The notes: a model not told the origin generated them from the letters alone. A DNA stretch of 6,465 nucleotides from Zestomicrobium sp964482405 (GCA_964482405.1 CAYZXH010000055.1:1-6465), one strand, 5' to 3'. Positions 1 to 6,251 are shown, counted from the stretch's first letter. Translations and numbers: made by a program.

Positions 1-1179
1 TGCGGTATTGGTGTGACGACGTTAGGTCACGCAAACCCAGAATTAATCGAAGCTGTCGAGACTCAGTTAAGGAAGTTATGGCATGCTTGCTTCATGGTGG
101 TGAACTACGCACCGTACGTGGAGCTTGCTGAGAAATTAGCTAAGATAGCTCCAGGAACATCTGAGAAGCAGGTTCTACTACAGAATAGTGGTTCTGAAGC
201 TATTGAAAATGCTGTGAAGATTGTTAGGCAGGTTACCGGAAGATACTACGTGGTAGCGTACGAGAACGGTTTTCATGGGAGGGGGACCTACGGCTACGCA
301 CTAGCGGTCACAGGTAAGTATAAGCCGTATAAGGTAGGTCTTGAACCCATGATGCCTGGAGTTGAGTTCATACCCTACCCATACTGTTATAGGTGCCCCT
401 TCAAGCATGAGTACCCACAATGCGGTCTCGCATGCCTAGACTACGTGAGGAAGTGGTTTGTGCACGCTAGAGTACCTCCTGAGAGAATCTCAGCCTTCCT
501 CATGGAGATGGTGCAGGGCGAGGGAGGATTCGTAGTAGCCCCTACGGACTACGTCAAGGAACTTAAGAAATTCCTTGATGAGAACGGAATACTATTAATA
601 GACGATGAAGTTCAGTCAGGCTGGGCTAGAACAGGGAGGATGTGGGCTATAGAACATTACGGTGTTGAGCCAGACATAATGGTTACAGCTAAAGCAATAG
701 CTAACGGATTACCGCTCTCAGCAATTATAGGTAAGAAAGAAATCATGGAGAAAACCTACCCAGGAAGTTTCGGGGGGACCTACGGAGGTAACCCAGTATC
801 GTGTGCTGCAGCCCTCAAAGTAATAGAAATAATGTTGAGAGATAAAATGCCTGAGAGAGCAACCGCTTTAGGTCAGATAATAAGGAAGAGACTAAACGAG
901 ATGTACGAAAAATATGATCTAATAGGAGATGTCAGAGGATTAGGCGTGATGCAAGCGATTGAGCTAGTTAAAGATCGTAAGACTAAAGAACCTGCAACCG
1001 ATGAGGCGCTAAAAGTCATTAACAGGGCTAGGGAGAAAGGCTTACTACTCTTAAGAGCTGGTCTATACTTAAACGTGATTAGGCTACATCCACCACTGAC
1101 TATTGAGGAGGAGTTACTGAATAAAGGCTTAGACATCTTAGAAGAGTCTTTGAAGGAGGTTGTGAAGGGGGCGAAGTAA
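1..1179 (+). CDS. class III PLP-dependent aminotransferase, 5' partial
   Basis: A fold-type I, class III aminotransferase (the GABA/ornithine/beta-alanine/acetylornithine group). It moves an omega- or beta-amino group to a keto acid using PLP in the cytoplasm. The gene is cut by the window edge: the frame is open from base 1, and CGIGVTTLGHANPE is a normal family segment, so the GTG at 13 is not the start and about 40-60 residues are probably missing. Counting from base 1, NSGSEA (62-67) is the PLP-phosphate loop, MVQGEGG (170-176) stands where EPxQGEGG is usual, DEVQ (202-205) holds the PLP-ring Asp, and Lys231 in TAKAIANGLP is the Schiff-base lysine. GTYGGNP (259-265) is the other phosphate-binding segment. 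Four cysteines (129, 132, 141, 145) form a CxxC-x8-CxxxC cluster. The next gene begins after one base and encodes a semialdehyde dehydrogenase, which favours a beta- or gamma-amino acid substrate. The exact substrate is not readable; a class III amino-acid racemase is also possible. Confidence 0.9.
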   Translation, partial: CGIGVTTLGHANPELIEAVETQLRKLWHACFMVVNYAPYVELAEKLAKIAPGTSEKQVLLQNSGSEAIENAVKIVRQVTGRYYVVAYENGFHGRGTYGYALAVTGKYKPYKVGLEPMMPGVEFIPYPYCYRCPFKHEYPQCGLACLDYVRKWFVHARVPPERISAFLMEMVQGEGGFVVAPTDYVKELKKFLDENGILLIDDEVQSGWARTGRMWAIEHYGVEPDIMVTAKAIANGLPLSAIIGKKEIMEKTYPGSFGGTYGGNPVSCAAALKVIEIMLRDKMPERATALGQIIRKRLNEMYEKYDLIGDVRGLGVMQAIELVKDRKTKEPATDEALKVINRAREKGLLLLRAGLYLNVIRLHPPLTIEEELLNKGLDILEESLKEVVKGAK

Positions 1180-1180
1180 A

Positions 1181-2662
1181 GTGTCGGTGTTGCAACCACC
1201 TAAAACACATTACGGTAAAATGAAGCTCTTCATAAACGGTAAGTGGGTGGAGTCAGCCACAGATAGGTACATACCTGTCTATGATCCGGGGAAGGGTGAA
1301 GTAATAGCTGAGATGCCTCTAGCCACTAAAGAGGAAGTTGATGAAGCTGTTGAGGCCGCGCACGAGGCGTTCAAATCCTGGAGCACTATGCCAGTACCGG
1401 ATAGACTACAGTATATCTTCAAGATGAAATACTTGCTCGAGGAAAACAAAGAATTACTAGCTCGAGTAAATACGCAAAACCACGGCAAGGTAATTAGAGA
1501 ATCCAGGGGTGATTTGAGGAGGTCTATAGAGAATGTTGAGGCAGCTATATCAGTAGCTTACGCCCTAGCTAAGGGGGAGTACCAGCAAGAGATCGCTAAG
1601 AGTGTTGATGAAATCTTGATTAGGGAACCCCTCGGTGTCTTCGCTGTAGTAGGTCCTTACAACTTCCCCATAATGATACCGTTCTGGTTCATACCGTACG
1701 CGCTAGTATTAGGTGATACGCTAGTCGTTAAGGTTAGTGGCACAACACCTCTGCCGATGATGGTGACTCTAGAAGTCCTGGCTGAGTCGCTACCGCCAGG
1801 AGTTCTCAACCTAGTCTACACAGATCACGAGCTCGGTGAGTACCTAGTAACACATCCGTTGATTGAGGGTACCGCTTTCGTAGGTACTAGCACCGCAGCT
1901 CTAAGACTCTACGAGCTATCAGCTAAGCACGGCAAGAGATTCCTAGGTGGTGGTAGCGCCTCAAACTACGCGGTCGTAATGCCTGACGCGGACTTGGAGA
2001 GAACGGTCCACAACCTCAGAGACTCTAAATTCGGTAATACAGGGCAGAGATGCTTGGCGATTCAGAACATCGTTATCGTAGGTGATGACGACTTCTACAA
2101 CAAATTCAAGAACGCGTTTGTGGAGCTAGCTAAGAAGATTAGGATAGGTTACGGACTGGACGAGAGATCTGAGATGGGTCCTATGGCGAGTAGGAAGTAT
2201 AGAGAGAACGTGATTAAGTGGGTTGAGGTAGGGTTAAGTGAGGGTGCTAAGATAGTCCTAGATGGTAGGGACTATAAGAATCCGGAATATCCTAATGGAT
2301 TCTATATAGGGCCCACAATACTTGAGGGCGTAACCCCCGACATGAAGGTCGCTCGCGAAGAAATATTCGGTCCCGTAGCCAACCTACTGAGAGCGGAGAG
2401 CCTGGATGAGGCGATTGAGTGGATAAATAAGAATAAGTATCATCACTCATCATCCATATTCACTAGGAACGGTAAGTGGGCTAGAGAATTCATGCATAAA
2501 GTCTACGTAGGTAACGTAGGAGTTAATATAGGGATCGCCGCACCGGTAGGCTGGTTCCCATTCGGTGGGAAGAGATTAGCAGGTCTAGGTAGCCACCACC
2601 CGCAAATAGATGTAGTGGACTTCTTCACGGATAGGAAAATAGCTATAGTGAGATGGTGGTAG
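1181..2662 (+). CDS. aldehyde dehydrogenase, (methyl)malonate-semialdehyde dehydrogenase-like
   Basis: A full-length ALDH-superfamily enzyme (493 aa) that most resembles CoA-acylating methylmalonate-/malonate-semialdehyde dehydrogenase, which makes propionyl- or acetyl-CoA plus CO2 and NAD(P)H. MMSDH-like features are NHGKVIRESRGD (100-111), IREPLGV (147-153), LGGGSASNYAVVMPDAD (255-271, where general ALDHs have the catalytic Glu of ELGGK), VTPDMKVAREEIFGP (384-398) and a C-terminal RWW. The nucleophile is Cys291 in GQRC, Asn161 in PYNFP is the oxyanion residue, and Lys184 and FVGTS (233-237) lie in the cofactor site. The segment after Lys184 reads VSG instead of PSE, which may relax NAD preference. 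GTG at 1181 is the first start after an in-frame stop and sits one base past the aminotransferase stop. AAGGGG (1165-1170) could be its SD, with a stronger AGGAGGT (1154-1160) unusually far upstream. ATG at 1220, just before KLFINGKW, is a possible alternative start. The two genes are very likely one operon. Family call is firm; substrate is inferred. Confidence 0.9.
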   Translation: MSVLQPPKTHYGKMKLFINGKWVESATDRYIPVYDPGKGEVIAEMPLATKEEVDEAVEAAHEAFKSWSTMPVPDRLQYIFKMKYLLEENKELLARVNTQNHGKVIRESRGDLRRSIENVEAAISVAYALAKGEYQQEIAKSVDEILIREPLGVFAVVGPYNFPIMIPFWFIPYALVLGDTLVVKVSGTTPLPMMVTLEVLAESLPPGVLNLVYTDHELGEYLVTHPLIEGTAFVGTSTAALRLYELSAKHGKRFLGGGSASNYAVVMPDADLERTVHNLRDSKFGNTGQRCLAIQNIVIVGDDDFYNKFKNAFVELAKKIRIGYGLDERSEMGPMASRKYRENVIKWVEVGLSEGAKIVLDGRDYKNPEYPNGFYIGPTILEGVTPDMKVAREEIFGPVANLLRAESLDEAIEWINKNKYHHSSSIFTRNGKWAREFMHKVYVGNVGVNIGIAAPVGWFPFGGKRLAGLGSHHPQIDVVDFFTDRKIAIVRWW

Positions 2663-2669
2663 ACCTAAC

Positions 2670-2674
2670 TTTTT
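2670..2674 (+). terminator. possible T-rich terminator after the aminotransferase-ALDH operon
   Basis: A run of five T lies eight bases after the dehydrogenase stop codon, in a short intergenic gap that also holds the next gene's promoter. Archaeal RNA polymerase often terminates at such T tracts without a hairpin. A run of five is weak evidence on its own. Confidence 0.3.
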
Positions 2675-2706
2675 CGGTCACTGTTCAGAAACCCACTTAA
2701 CCTTGC

Positions 2707-2714
2707 TTTTTAAG
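2707..2714 (+). promoter_or_regulatory. TATA-like box and SD site of the CoA-transferase remnant
   Basis: TTTTTAAG, centred about 36 bp before the ATG at 2746, fits a crenarchaeal TATA box and predicts transcription start near 2737. GGTGAT at 2735-2740 matches the 3' end of archaeal 16S rRNA and sits five bases before that ATG. The layout (TATA, very short leader, GGTGAT-type SD) is the same as for the peroxiredoxin gene downstream. It therefore marks 2746 as the original start of the now broken gene. Inferred from motifs and spacing only. Confidence 0.5.
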
Positions 2715-2745
2715 TTAAAGTATTTGTTATTCGTTGGTGATTTTA

Positions 2746-3244
2746 ATGTTTAAAGATTGTCGAGCCTGATGAAGCGCTACAACACATAAAAGACGGTTCA
2801 GTTATTGCTGTATCAGGTTTTAACATGATTGCTACTCCAGCATACTTAATAAGTAAGCTCTACGATAGATGCTTAGTCAGCGGTCACCCGAAAAACTTAT
2901 TCATCATTGCTGAGACATGTCCTGGAACCACGTTAAAGATAATTAAAGACGGTAAGATAAGCAAGTTTGTTAAAAGGGTTTACAAAATAGTTTATAGTGG
3001 CAGTCATGGTGTCAAAAAAGGTCAGAAGGTTCTTTTCGTGACTGAGAGAGCTGTATTCAAGTTAGGAGATAAGGGTATAGAGTTAATCGAGGTAGCTCCT
3101 GAAGTAGATATAGAGAAGGACATACTTGCTAAAATGGAGTTTAAACCTAGGATACTTAATAACGTGGAGTACATGAATAAAGAGTTGTTTAACGATAAAC
3201 CAATGAATCTGAGAAGCTTAATAAATGACGCTTTAAGGAAGTAA
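2746..3244 (+). pseudogene. family I acetate/propionate CoA-transferase remnant, frameshifted and internally deleted
   Basis: The intact enzyme, a fused alpha-beta CoA-transferase of about 520 aa, moves CoA between short-chain acids. Here about 165 codons remain. The SD and ATG at 2746 are present, but the ATG frame gives only MFKDCRA before a stop at 2767. The +1 frame, open from 2747, reads KIVEPDEALQHIKDGSVIAV, the expected family N-terminus, so one extra base lies near 2752-2758. The N-terminal half continues through SGFNMIATP, YLISKLYDR and SGHPKNLFIIAE (to about 2914). It then passes within a few codons into the family's C-terminal end: IKDGKISKFVKRV, IVYSG, GQKVLFVTERAVF and IEVAPEVDIEKDILAKM. 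Roughly 350 central residues, including the catalytic Glu region, are absent, so CoA-transferase activity is not expected. An internal ATG at 2825 could still start a 139-residue peptide but lacks a good SD. A sequencing or assembly error is the main alternative. The C-terminal part is unusually well kept for an old pseudogene. Confidence 0.8.
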
Positions 3245-3268
3245 ATCTAAGCATCTATAACAGATTTA

Positions 3269-3276
3269 TTTATAAG
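3269..3276 (+). promoter_or_regulatory. TATA-like box and SD of the peroxiredoxin gene
   Basis: TTTATAAG lies about 37 bp before the TTG start at 3310, predicting transcription start near 3299. AGGTGATT at 3298-3305 is a good match to the 16S rRNA tail, four bases before the TTG. It supports both the non-ATG start and independent transcription of this gene. Confidence 0.6.
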
Positions 3277-3309
3277 CTTCCTTACAAAATAATATATAGG
3301 TGATTAATC

Positions 3310-3801
3310 TTGGTATACCTTAACGAGAAAGCTCCCGATTTTAGGTTACTAGACACTGACTTAAAGTTAAGGAGCTTATCAGAATTTGTGGCTAAGGGAA
3401 GGTATGTCGTACTCGTGTTCTTTCCAGGAGCTTTCACAGCTGTTTGCACCAAGGAACTCTGCTCTTTCAGGGATCGTATGAGTATGCTCAACAAGCTTGA
3501 CGCTGAAGTTGTAGCTATAAGCGTTGACAGCCCGTTTACCTTGAGGGTTTTCAAAGAATTAAATAAACTTAACTTCACGTTATTAAGTGATTATAATAGG
3601 GAAGTCATAGAACTATATGATGTGGTCCTTCCACAACTAGGTAGCTTACCACTCAAAAAACTAGCCAAGAGAGCGGTCATCATAGTAGATCCCGAGAACA
3701 TCGTTAGATACAGGTGGGTTTCGGAAGACCCTGGAGTGGAACCAAACTACAGCGAGATTGAAGATATTTTAAGAGAGCTACGTGAGGGAATCACTGCCTA
3801 A
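3310..3801 (+). CDS. peroxiredoxin, BCP/PrxQ type (thioredoxin-dependent peroxidase)
   Basis: A cytoplasmic thiol peroxidase (163 aa) that reduces hydrogen peroxide and organic hydroperoxides and is re-reduced by a thioredoxin-like partner. The active site PGAFTAVC (39-46) carries the PxxxTxxC motif, with Pro39, Thr43 and peroxidatic Cys46. A second cysteine, Cys51, follows five residues later in the same helix. That spacing is the BCP/PrxQ arrangement in which the two cysteines form an intramolecular disulfide. Arg121 in KRAVIIVD is the probable active-site arginine of the later beta-strand. The length is normal for BCP, and there is no C-terminal extension like that of archaeal Prx6-type enzymes. 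The start is TTG, chosen because of the well-placed SD and because VYLNEKAPDFRL is the expected N-terminus. The gene has its own TATA box and converges on the thiolase gene, with a 19-bp gap. Confidence 0.92.
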   Translation: MVYLNEKAPDFRLLDTDLKLRSLSEFVAKGRYVVLVFFPGAFTAVCTKELCSFRDRMSMLNKLDAEVVAISVDSPFTLRVFKELNKLNFTLLSDYNREVIELYDVVLPQLGSLPLKKLAKRAVIIVDPENIVRYRWVSEDPGVEPNYSEIEDILRELREGITA

Positions 3802-3820
3802 CCTCTCAGTCATTCCCGTA

Positions 3821-4807
3821 CTAACGTTTTCCATGAATTAAGGAAGAGGGTCTCCAATTATAGGATGGTTTGATTCCCAGCATCGTGAGTAGCTCGCAAG
3901 CCATACAATAGTTCCTCTTATAAGCCGTTGGCTCACCACATATGGCACACCTCGGTAGTTCAGGGTAGTTCACGTAATGACTTACGTACTTAGTTAACAC
4001 CGTGTCCACCCTATTTATTAGATCAAGCAACACACCTGGTTTTTCTCTCTCAAGCTTATAGAGGTATTCCCTAATTCTAGCCCTGAGTGAGGGGAAGTAC
4101 CTGAGGTAAGGACAATCCGATGTCTGGAACTCGTAACCTATTAAGTGCGCATAAATAGCTACTTCTTCCTCATATATTTTCCTTAGGGGCTTCACTTTAC
4201 GTACGAAGAGTTTGCTAAGTATGGGTCCGTTCGGTAAGGTCTGAACGAGCCTGAAAAGATCTCCTCTAAGGATGTTCATAATAATTGTCTGCACTTCATC
4301 GTCTAGGTTGTGAGCTGTCAAGACTTTAGTATATCCTAACTCCCTAGCTACCTCATTAATTGCTTTCCTTCTTAAAATACCGCAGAAAGTACAGGGACTT
4401 ACCTTAACGTTTTTACTGAATCCTAGGCTAACTAACTCGGTCAGACTATAACCAACGTAATCTCTTAAACTCAATACCGCGACATCAATTCCGTTCATGC
4501 TAGCTAACTTCCTAACCTTCTCGATATCCTCCAACCTATTATAACCTTCTATTCCCTCAACAATAGTTACCACGCCTATCTTAGACGGGTCATGTAGTTT
4601 GAGGGTTACATCCAGGAGTACGTAACTATCTTTACCCCCTGACGCAGCAATCATTAAGCGATCATTATCTGAGAACATGTTGAAAATCATAACTTCTTTC
4701 TTAACCCTAGATACTATATCGTTTATAAAGCATTCCCTACACAAAGCTCTTCCAGTATGCCTCTGCATTACCGTAGCGTCGCGCTGACCACACACAGCAC
4801 ACTTCAT
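3821..4807 (-). CDS. TtuA/NcsA-family tRNA 2-thiouridine synthetase
   Basis: An ATP-dependent tRNA sulfurtransferase of the TtcA/TtuA/CTU1 superfamily (328 aa). It adenylates a uridine and replaces its O2 with sulfur, usually received from a ubiquitin-like sulfur-carrier protein. In order: an N-terminal zinc site (Cys3, Cys6, Cys23, Cys26), the PP-loop SGGKDS (56-61) for ATP, PCTFC with Cys139 and Cys142, AHNLDDE (165-171), Cys232 in SDCPY, and a C-terminal zinc site (Cys287, Cys290, Cys301, Cys304). Cys139, Cys142 and Cys232 match the three ligands of the catalytic [4Fe-4S] cluster known in TtuA-type enzymes. All key residues are present. The sequence does not tell me whether the target is U54 in the T loop (TtuA, thermostability) or wobble U34 (NcsA/CTU1). 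The ATG start gives the zinc-finger methionine MKCAVCG expected for the family. It is the second gene of a HAD-thiolase operon, and TGAGGT in the HAD stop region (4820-4825) probably serves as its SD. Confidence 0.92.
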   Translation of the reverse strand: MKCAVCGQRDATVMQRHTGRALCRECFINDIVSRVKKEVMIFNMFSDNDRLMIAASGGKDSYVLLDVTLKLHDPSKIGVVTIVEGIEGYNRLEDIEKVRKLASMNGIDVAVLSLRDYVGYSLTELVSLGFSKNVKVSPCTFCGILRRKAINEVARELGYTKVLTAHNLDDEVQTIIMNILRGDLFRLVQTLPNGPILSKLFVRKVKPLRKIYEEEVAIYAHLIGYEFQTSDCPYLRYFPSLRARIREYLYKLEREKPGVLLDLINRVDTVLTKYVSHYVNYPELPRCAICGEPTAYKRNYCMACELLTMLGIKPSYNWRPSSLIHGKR

Positions 4808-4822
4808 CGCGGTGTACCGACC

Positions 4823-5539
4823 TCAGGTAGTGTTGCGAGTTATTAAATTATTCCACAGTAATTCGTTCAGGTTATGCAGGACTGGAACACCCAGTTTTGA
4901 GCATAGGGTTATGTCCTTGCCCTCCCTAAGCCCTACGTACAGAGCTGCTCGTAACCCGACACTTAAAGGACCTAGCACGTCATTGACGCATGAATCACCA
5001 ACGTGAAGTATTTCTTGAGGTCTTAAACCCAGCTTCCTCACCAAGTACCTGTAAATTCTGGGGTTCGGCTTATTAAGACCTAAGCTGGAGGAAGACACTA
5101 TTAAGTCAAAATAATCAGCAATCCCAAGATTCTTAAGCATCGCCATAACACCCCTCTCAGAGAATGAAGTATTGCTAACTATGGCCGTCTTCAAACCCAA
5201 TTCTTTAATTTTAGGTAATACCTCATAAACCTCGTTATTGACTTTAGGTACGAAATTTTTAGTGGACTCAACGTAGTTATTCGTTAACTCCCTGAGTTTC
5301 TCACGACTTAACTTAATCCCTAAAGCTAGGGAAACCAACTTAATCAGTGATTCAGCACTAAGATACTCCCTAGCGAATTTTAAGGATTCATAAACGCCCA
5401 ACACGTCTTCTAATGTCACGCCCCCGAACTCGCTGAGAACTTCATGTATAGCTCTAACACGCATTAAAGTATATTCCCTCACATCCGCCTCGTCCTCGTA
5501 AATCAGAGTAAACCACAAATCAAAAGAAACCGCTCTCAT
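4823..5539 (-). CDS. HAD-superfamily hydrolase
   Basis: A 238-residue HAD hydrolase with a helical cap between motifs I and II (subclass I), probably a small-molecule phosphatase of unknown substrate. Numbering from the ATG at 5539: motif I is DLWFT with nucleophile Asp7 and Thr11, motif II is Ser122 in IVSNT, motif III is Lys157 in LNKPNP, and motif IV is GDSCVND with Asp182 and Asp187. The residue two after the nucleophile is Trp9 rather than the Asp that acts as general acid in most HAD phosphatases. I prefer the ATG at 5539 to one at 5575 for two reasons. GGTGGGG (5550-5544) lies four bases upstream of it. The TATA-like box at 5577-5584 would also put the 5575 codon upstream of the transcript start. 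The first 12 residues of the longer form do not look like family sequence. The gene precedes the tRNA thiolase by 15 bp; a functional link is possible but not shown. Confidence 0.88.
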   Translation of the reverse strand: MRAVSFDLWFTLIYEDEADVREYTLMRVRAIHEVLSEFGGVTLEDVLGVYESLKFAREYLSAESLIKLVSLALGIKLSREKLRELTNNYVESTKNFVPKVNNEVYEVLPKIKELGLKTAIVSNTSFSERGVMAMLKNLGIADYFDLIVSSSSLGLNKPNPRIYRYLVRKLGLRPQEILHVGDSCVNDVLGPLSVGLRAALYVGLREGKDITLCSKLGVPVLHNLNELLWNNLITRNTT

Positions 5540-5576
5540 ACATCCCCACCAACGCGTCTTAACGCTTAAACTCATA

Positions 5577-5584
5577 CTATATAG
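5577..5584 (-). promoter_or_regulatory. TATA-like box of the HAD-thiolase operon
   Basis: CTATATAG, a palindrome, is centred about 41 bp before the preferred HAD start at 5539. It predicts transcription start near 5554 and a leader of about 15 nt that contains the GGTGGGG SD. This spacing resembles the other promoters in the window. The more distal ATTTAAAT at 5606-5613 is a second candidate. Confidence 0.45.
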
Positions 5585-5606
5585 CGTGTTTTCGGTAATA
5601 ACTTAA

Positions 5607-5634
5607 TTTAAATAGGGTTTATGCTGATTTATTA
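5607..5634 (+). promoter_or_regulatory. promoter region of the KH-protein gene
   Basis: Two TATA-like stretches lie upstream of the TTG at 5673. TTTAAATA (5607-5614) predicts a start near 5637 and a leader of about 36 nt. TTTATTA (5628-5634) predicts one near 5658 and a leader of about 15 nt, closer to the pattern of the neighbouring genes. The sequence does not decide between them. The 97-bp divergent gap (5576-5672) holds nothing else that I recognise. Confidence 0.35.
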
Positions 5635-5672
5635 GTGAATTAATTAGAAGGATTTGGGAGTGCTGAGAGGAG

Positions 5673-6191
5673 TTGAGGATACCGCTAGACACGCTGTGTG
5701 TGAAAACCGGGGTGCTGTGCCCTAGGTGTCAATCCATAGTTAGGAGCGGCTCTGTGAAAGAGTATGAGGTAGACGTGATGAGGGAATTGCTTGATTTGGA
5801 GGAGCTCCCTGACTTTAAGTTTCTGAAAGATATGGAGTACGTGCGTAGTGTAGTGAGTGAGGGAGCTTTAGTAATCATATTGCAGGACGTGAGAGACAAC
5901 ACTCCAGACCCCAGATCATTGAATAAACTCAGCTGGGTATTAGGTGAGAGATTGAAGACCAAGACGAGAATAATAACCAACACTAAAGACTTGAAGGAGG
6001 TCGTGAAGCAACTAGTATTCCCAGCTCGAATAACCAGCGTAAACACCATATGGTTACCTGATGGCACGGTCGAGTACGTGGTTAGGATACCTAAATTCGA
6101 GATGAGAAACTTACCGTTCAAGAGAAGGGAAGTAATAGAGGATATCCTAACCCAGATCACGGGCAATGTCGTAAGAATAAGAGCCGAGTAA
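5673..6191 (+). CDS. NusA-like/KH-type RNA-binding protein with N-terminal Cys cluster
   Basis: A 172-residue archaeal protein that I recognise only loosely as one of the small NusA-like KH proteins often annotated as transcription elongation factors. The N-terminus has Cys9, Cys16 and Cys19 in CVKTGVLCPRC, a treble-clef-like cluster one ligand short of a classic zinc finger. Residues about 60-120 show a beta-alpha-alpha-beta pattern around LGERLKTKTRII (90-101) and an LVFPARI segment (114-120) that recalls NusA KH domains, but a textbook GxxG loop is not evident. WLPDG (127-131) and VVRIPKFEMRNLP (136-148) look strongly conserved. No signal peptide or membrane segment. The start is TTG, because an in-frame stop lies at 5664-5666 and the next in-frame start would remove the first cysteine. 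The only SD-like bases (GAGGAG) abut the start, so initiation context is weak. Location before L40e suggests a translation or transcription role. The protein is surely real; its function is tentative. Confidence 0.7.
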   Translation: MRIPLDTLCVKTGVLCPRCQSIVRSGSVKEYEVDVMRELLDLEELPDFKFLKDMEYVRSVVSEGALVIILQDVRDNTPDPRSLNKLSWVLGERLKTKTRIITNTKDLKEVVKQLVFPARITSVNTIWLPDGTVEYVVRIPKFEMRNLPFKRREVIEDILTQITGNVVRIRAE

Positions 6192-6251
6192 CGAAACCCC
6201 TTCTTCAGACCCCTCCAAATCATTAAAACGTGAGACCTTTAGTAATAAACG

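Noticed and set aside
873..1199. Minus-strand open frame across the aminotransferase end
   Set aside because: Low-complexity Ser/Leu composition, antisense to clear aminotransferase sequence.
2752..2758. Programmed +1 ribosomal frameshift at TTT-AAA-G
   Set aside because: The downstream product lacks the catalytic domain, so a conserved regulatory shift would have little purpose. Gene decay or a base error is simpler.
2789..2953. Direct repeat AAAGACGGT (2789-2797 and 2945-2953) as the scar of the internal deletion
   Set aside because: The N-terminal codons between the copies are still present, and a deletion by recombination at this repeat would have removed them. Both copies simply encode Lys-Asp-Gly.
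3282..3578. Minus-strand open frame opposite the peroxiredoxin
   Set aside because: Antisense to the active-site region of a well-supported gene, with no family-like sequence.
3802..3820. Hairpin terminator between the convergent peroxiredoxin and thiolase genes
   Set aside because: Only 19 bases, with no clear inverted repeat or T tract in either direction.
5540..5575. Longer HAD protein starting at the ATG at 5575
   Set aside because: It overlaps the end of a TATA-like box region, has no SD, and adds 12 residues unlike the family. The ATG at 5539 has a good SD.
5729..6223. A 164-codon open frame on the minus strand opposite the KH-protein gene
   Set aside because: It is rich in Ser, Leu and Thr, has no recognisable motif, and lies exactly antisense to a protein with conserved-looking motifs.
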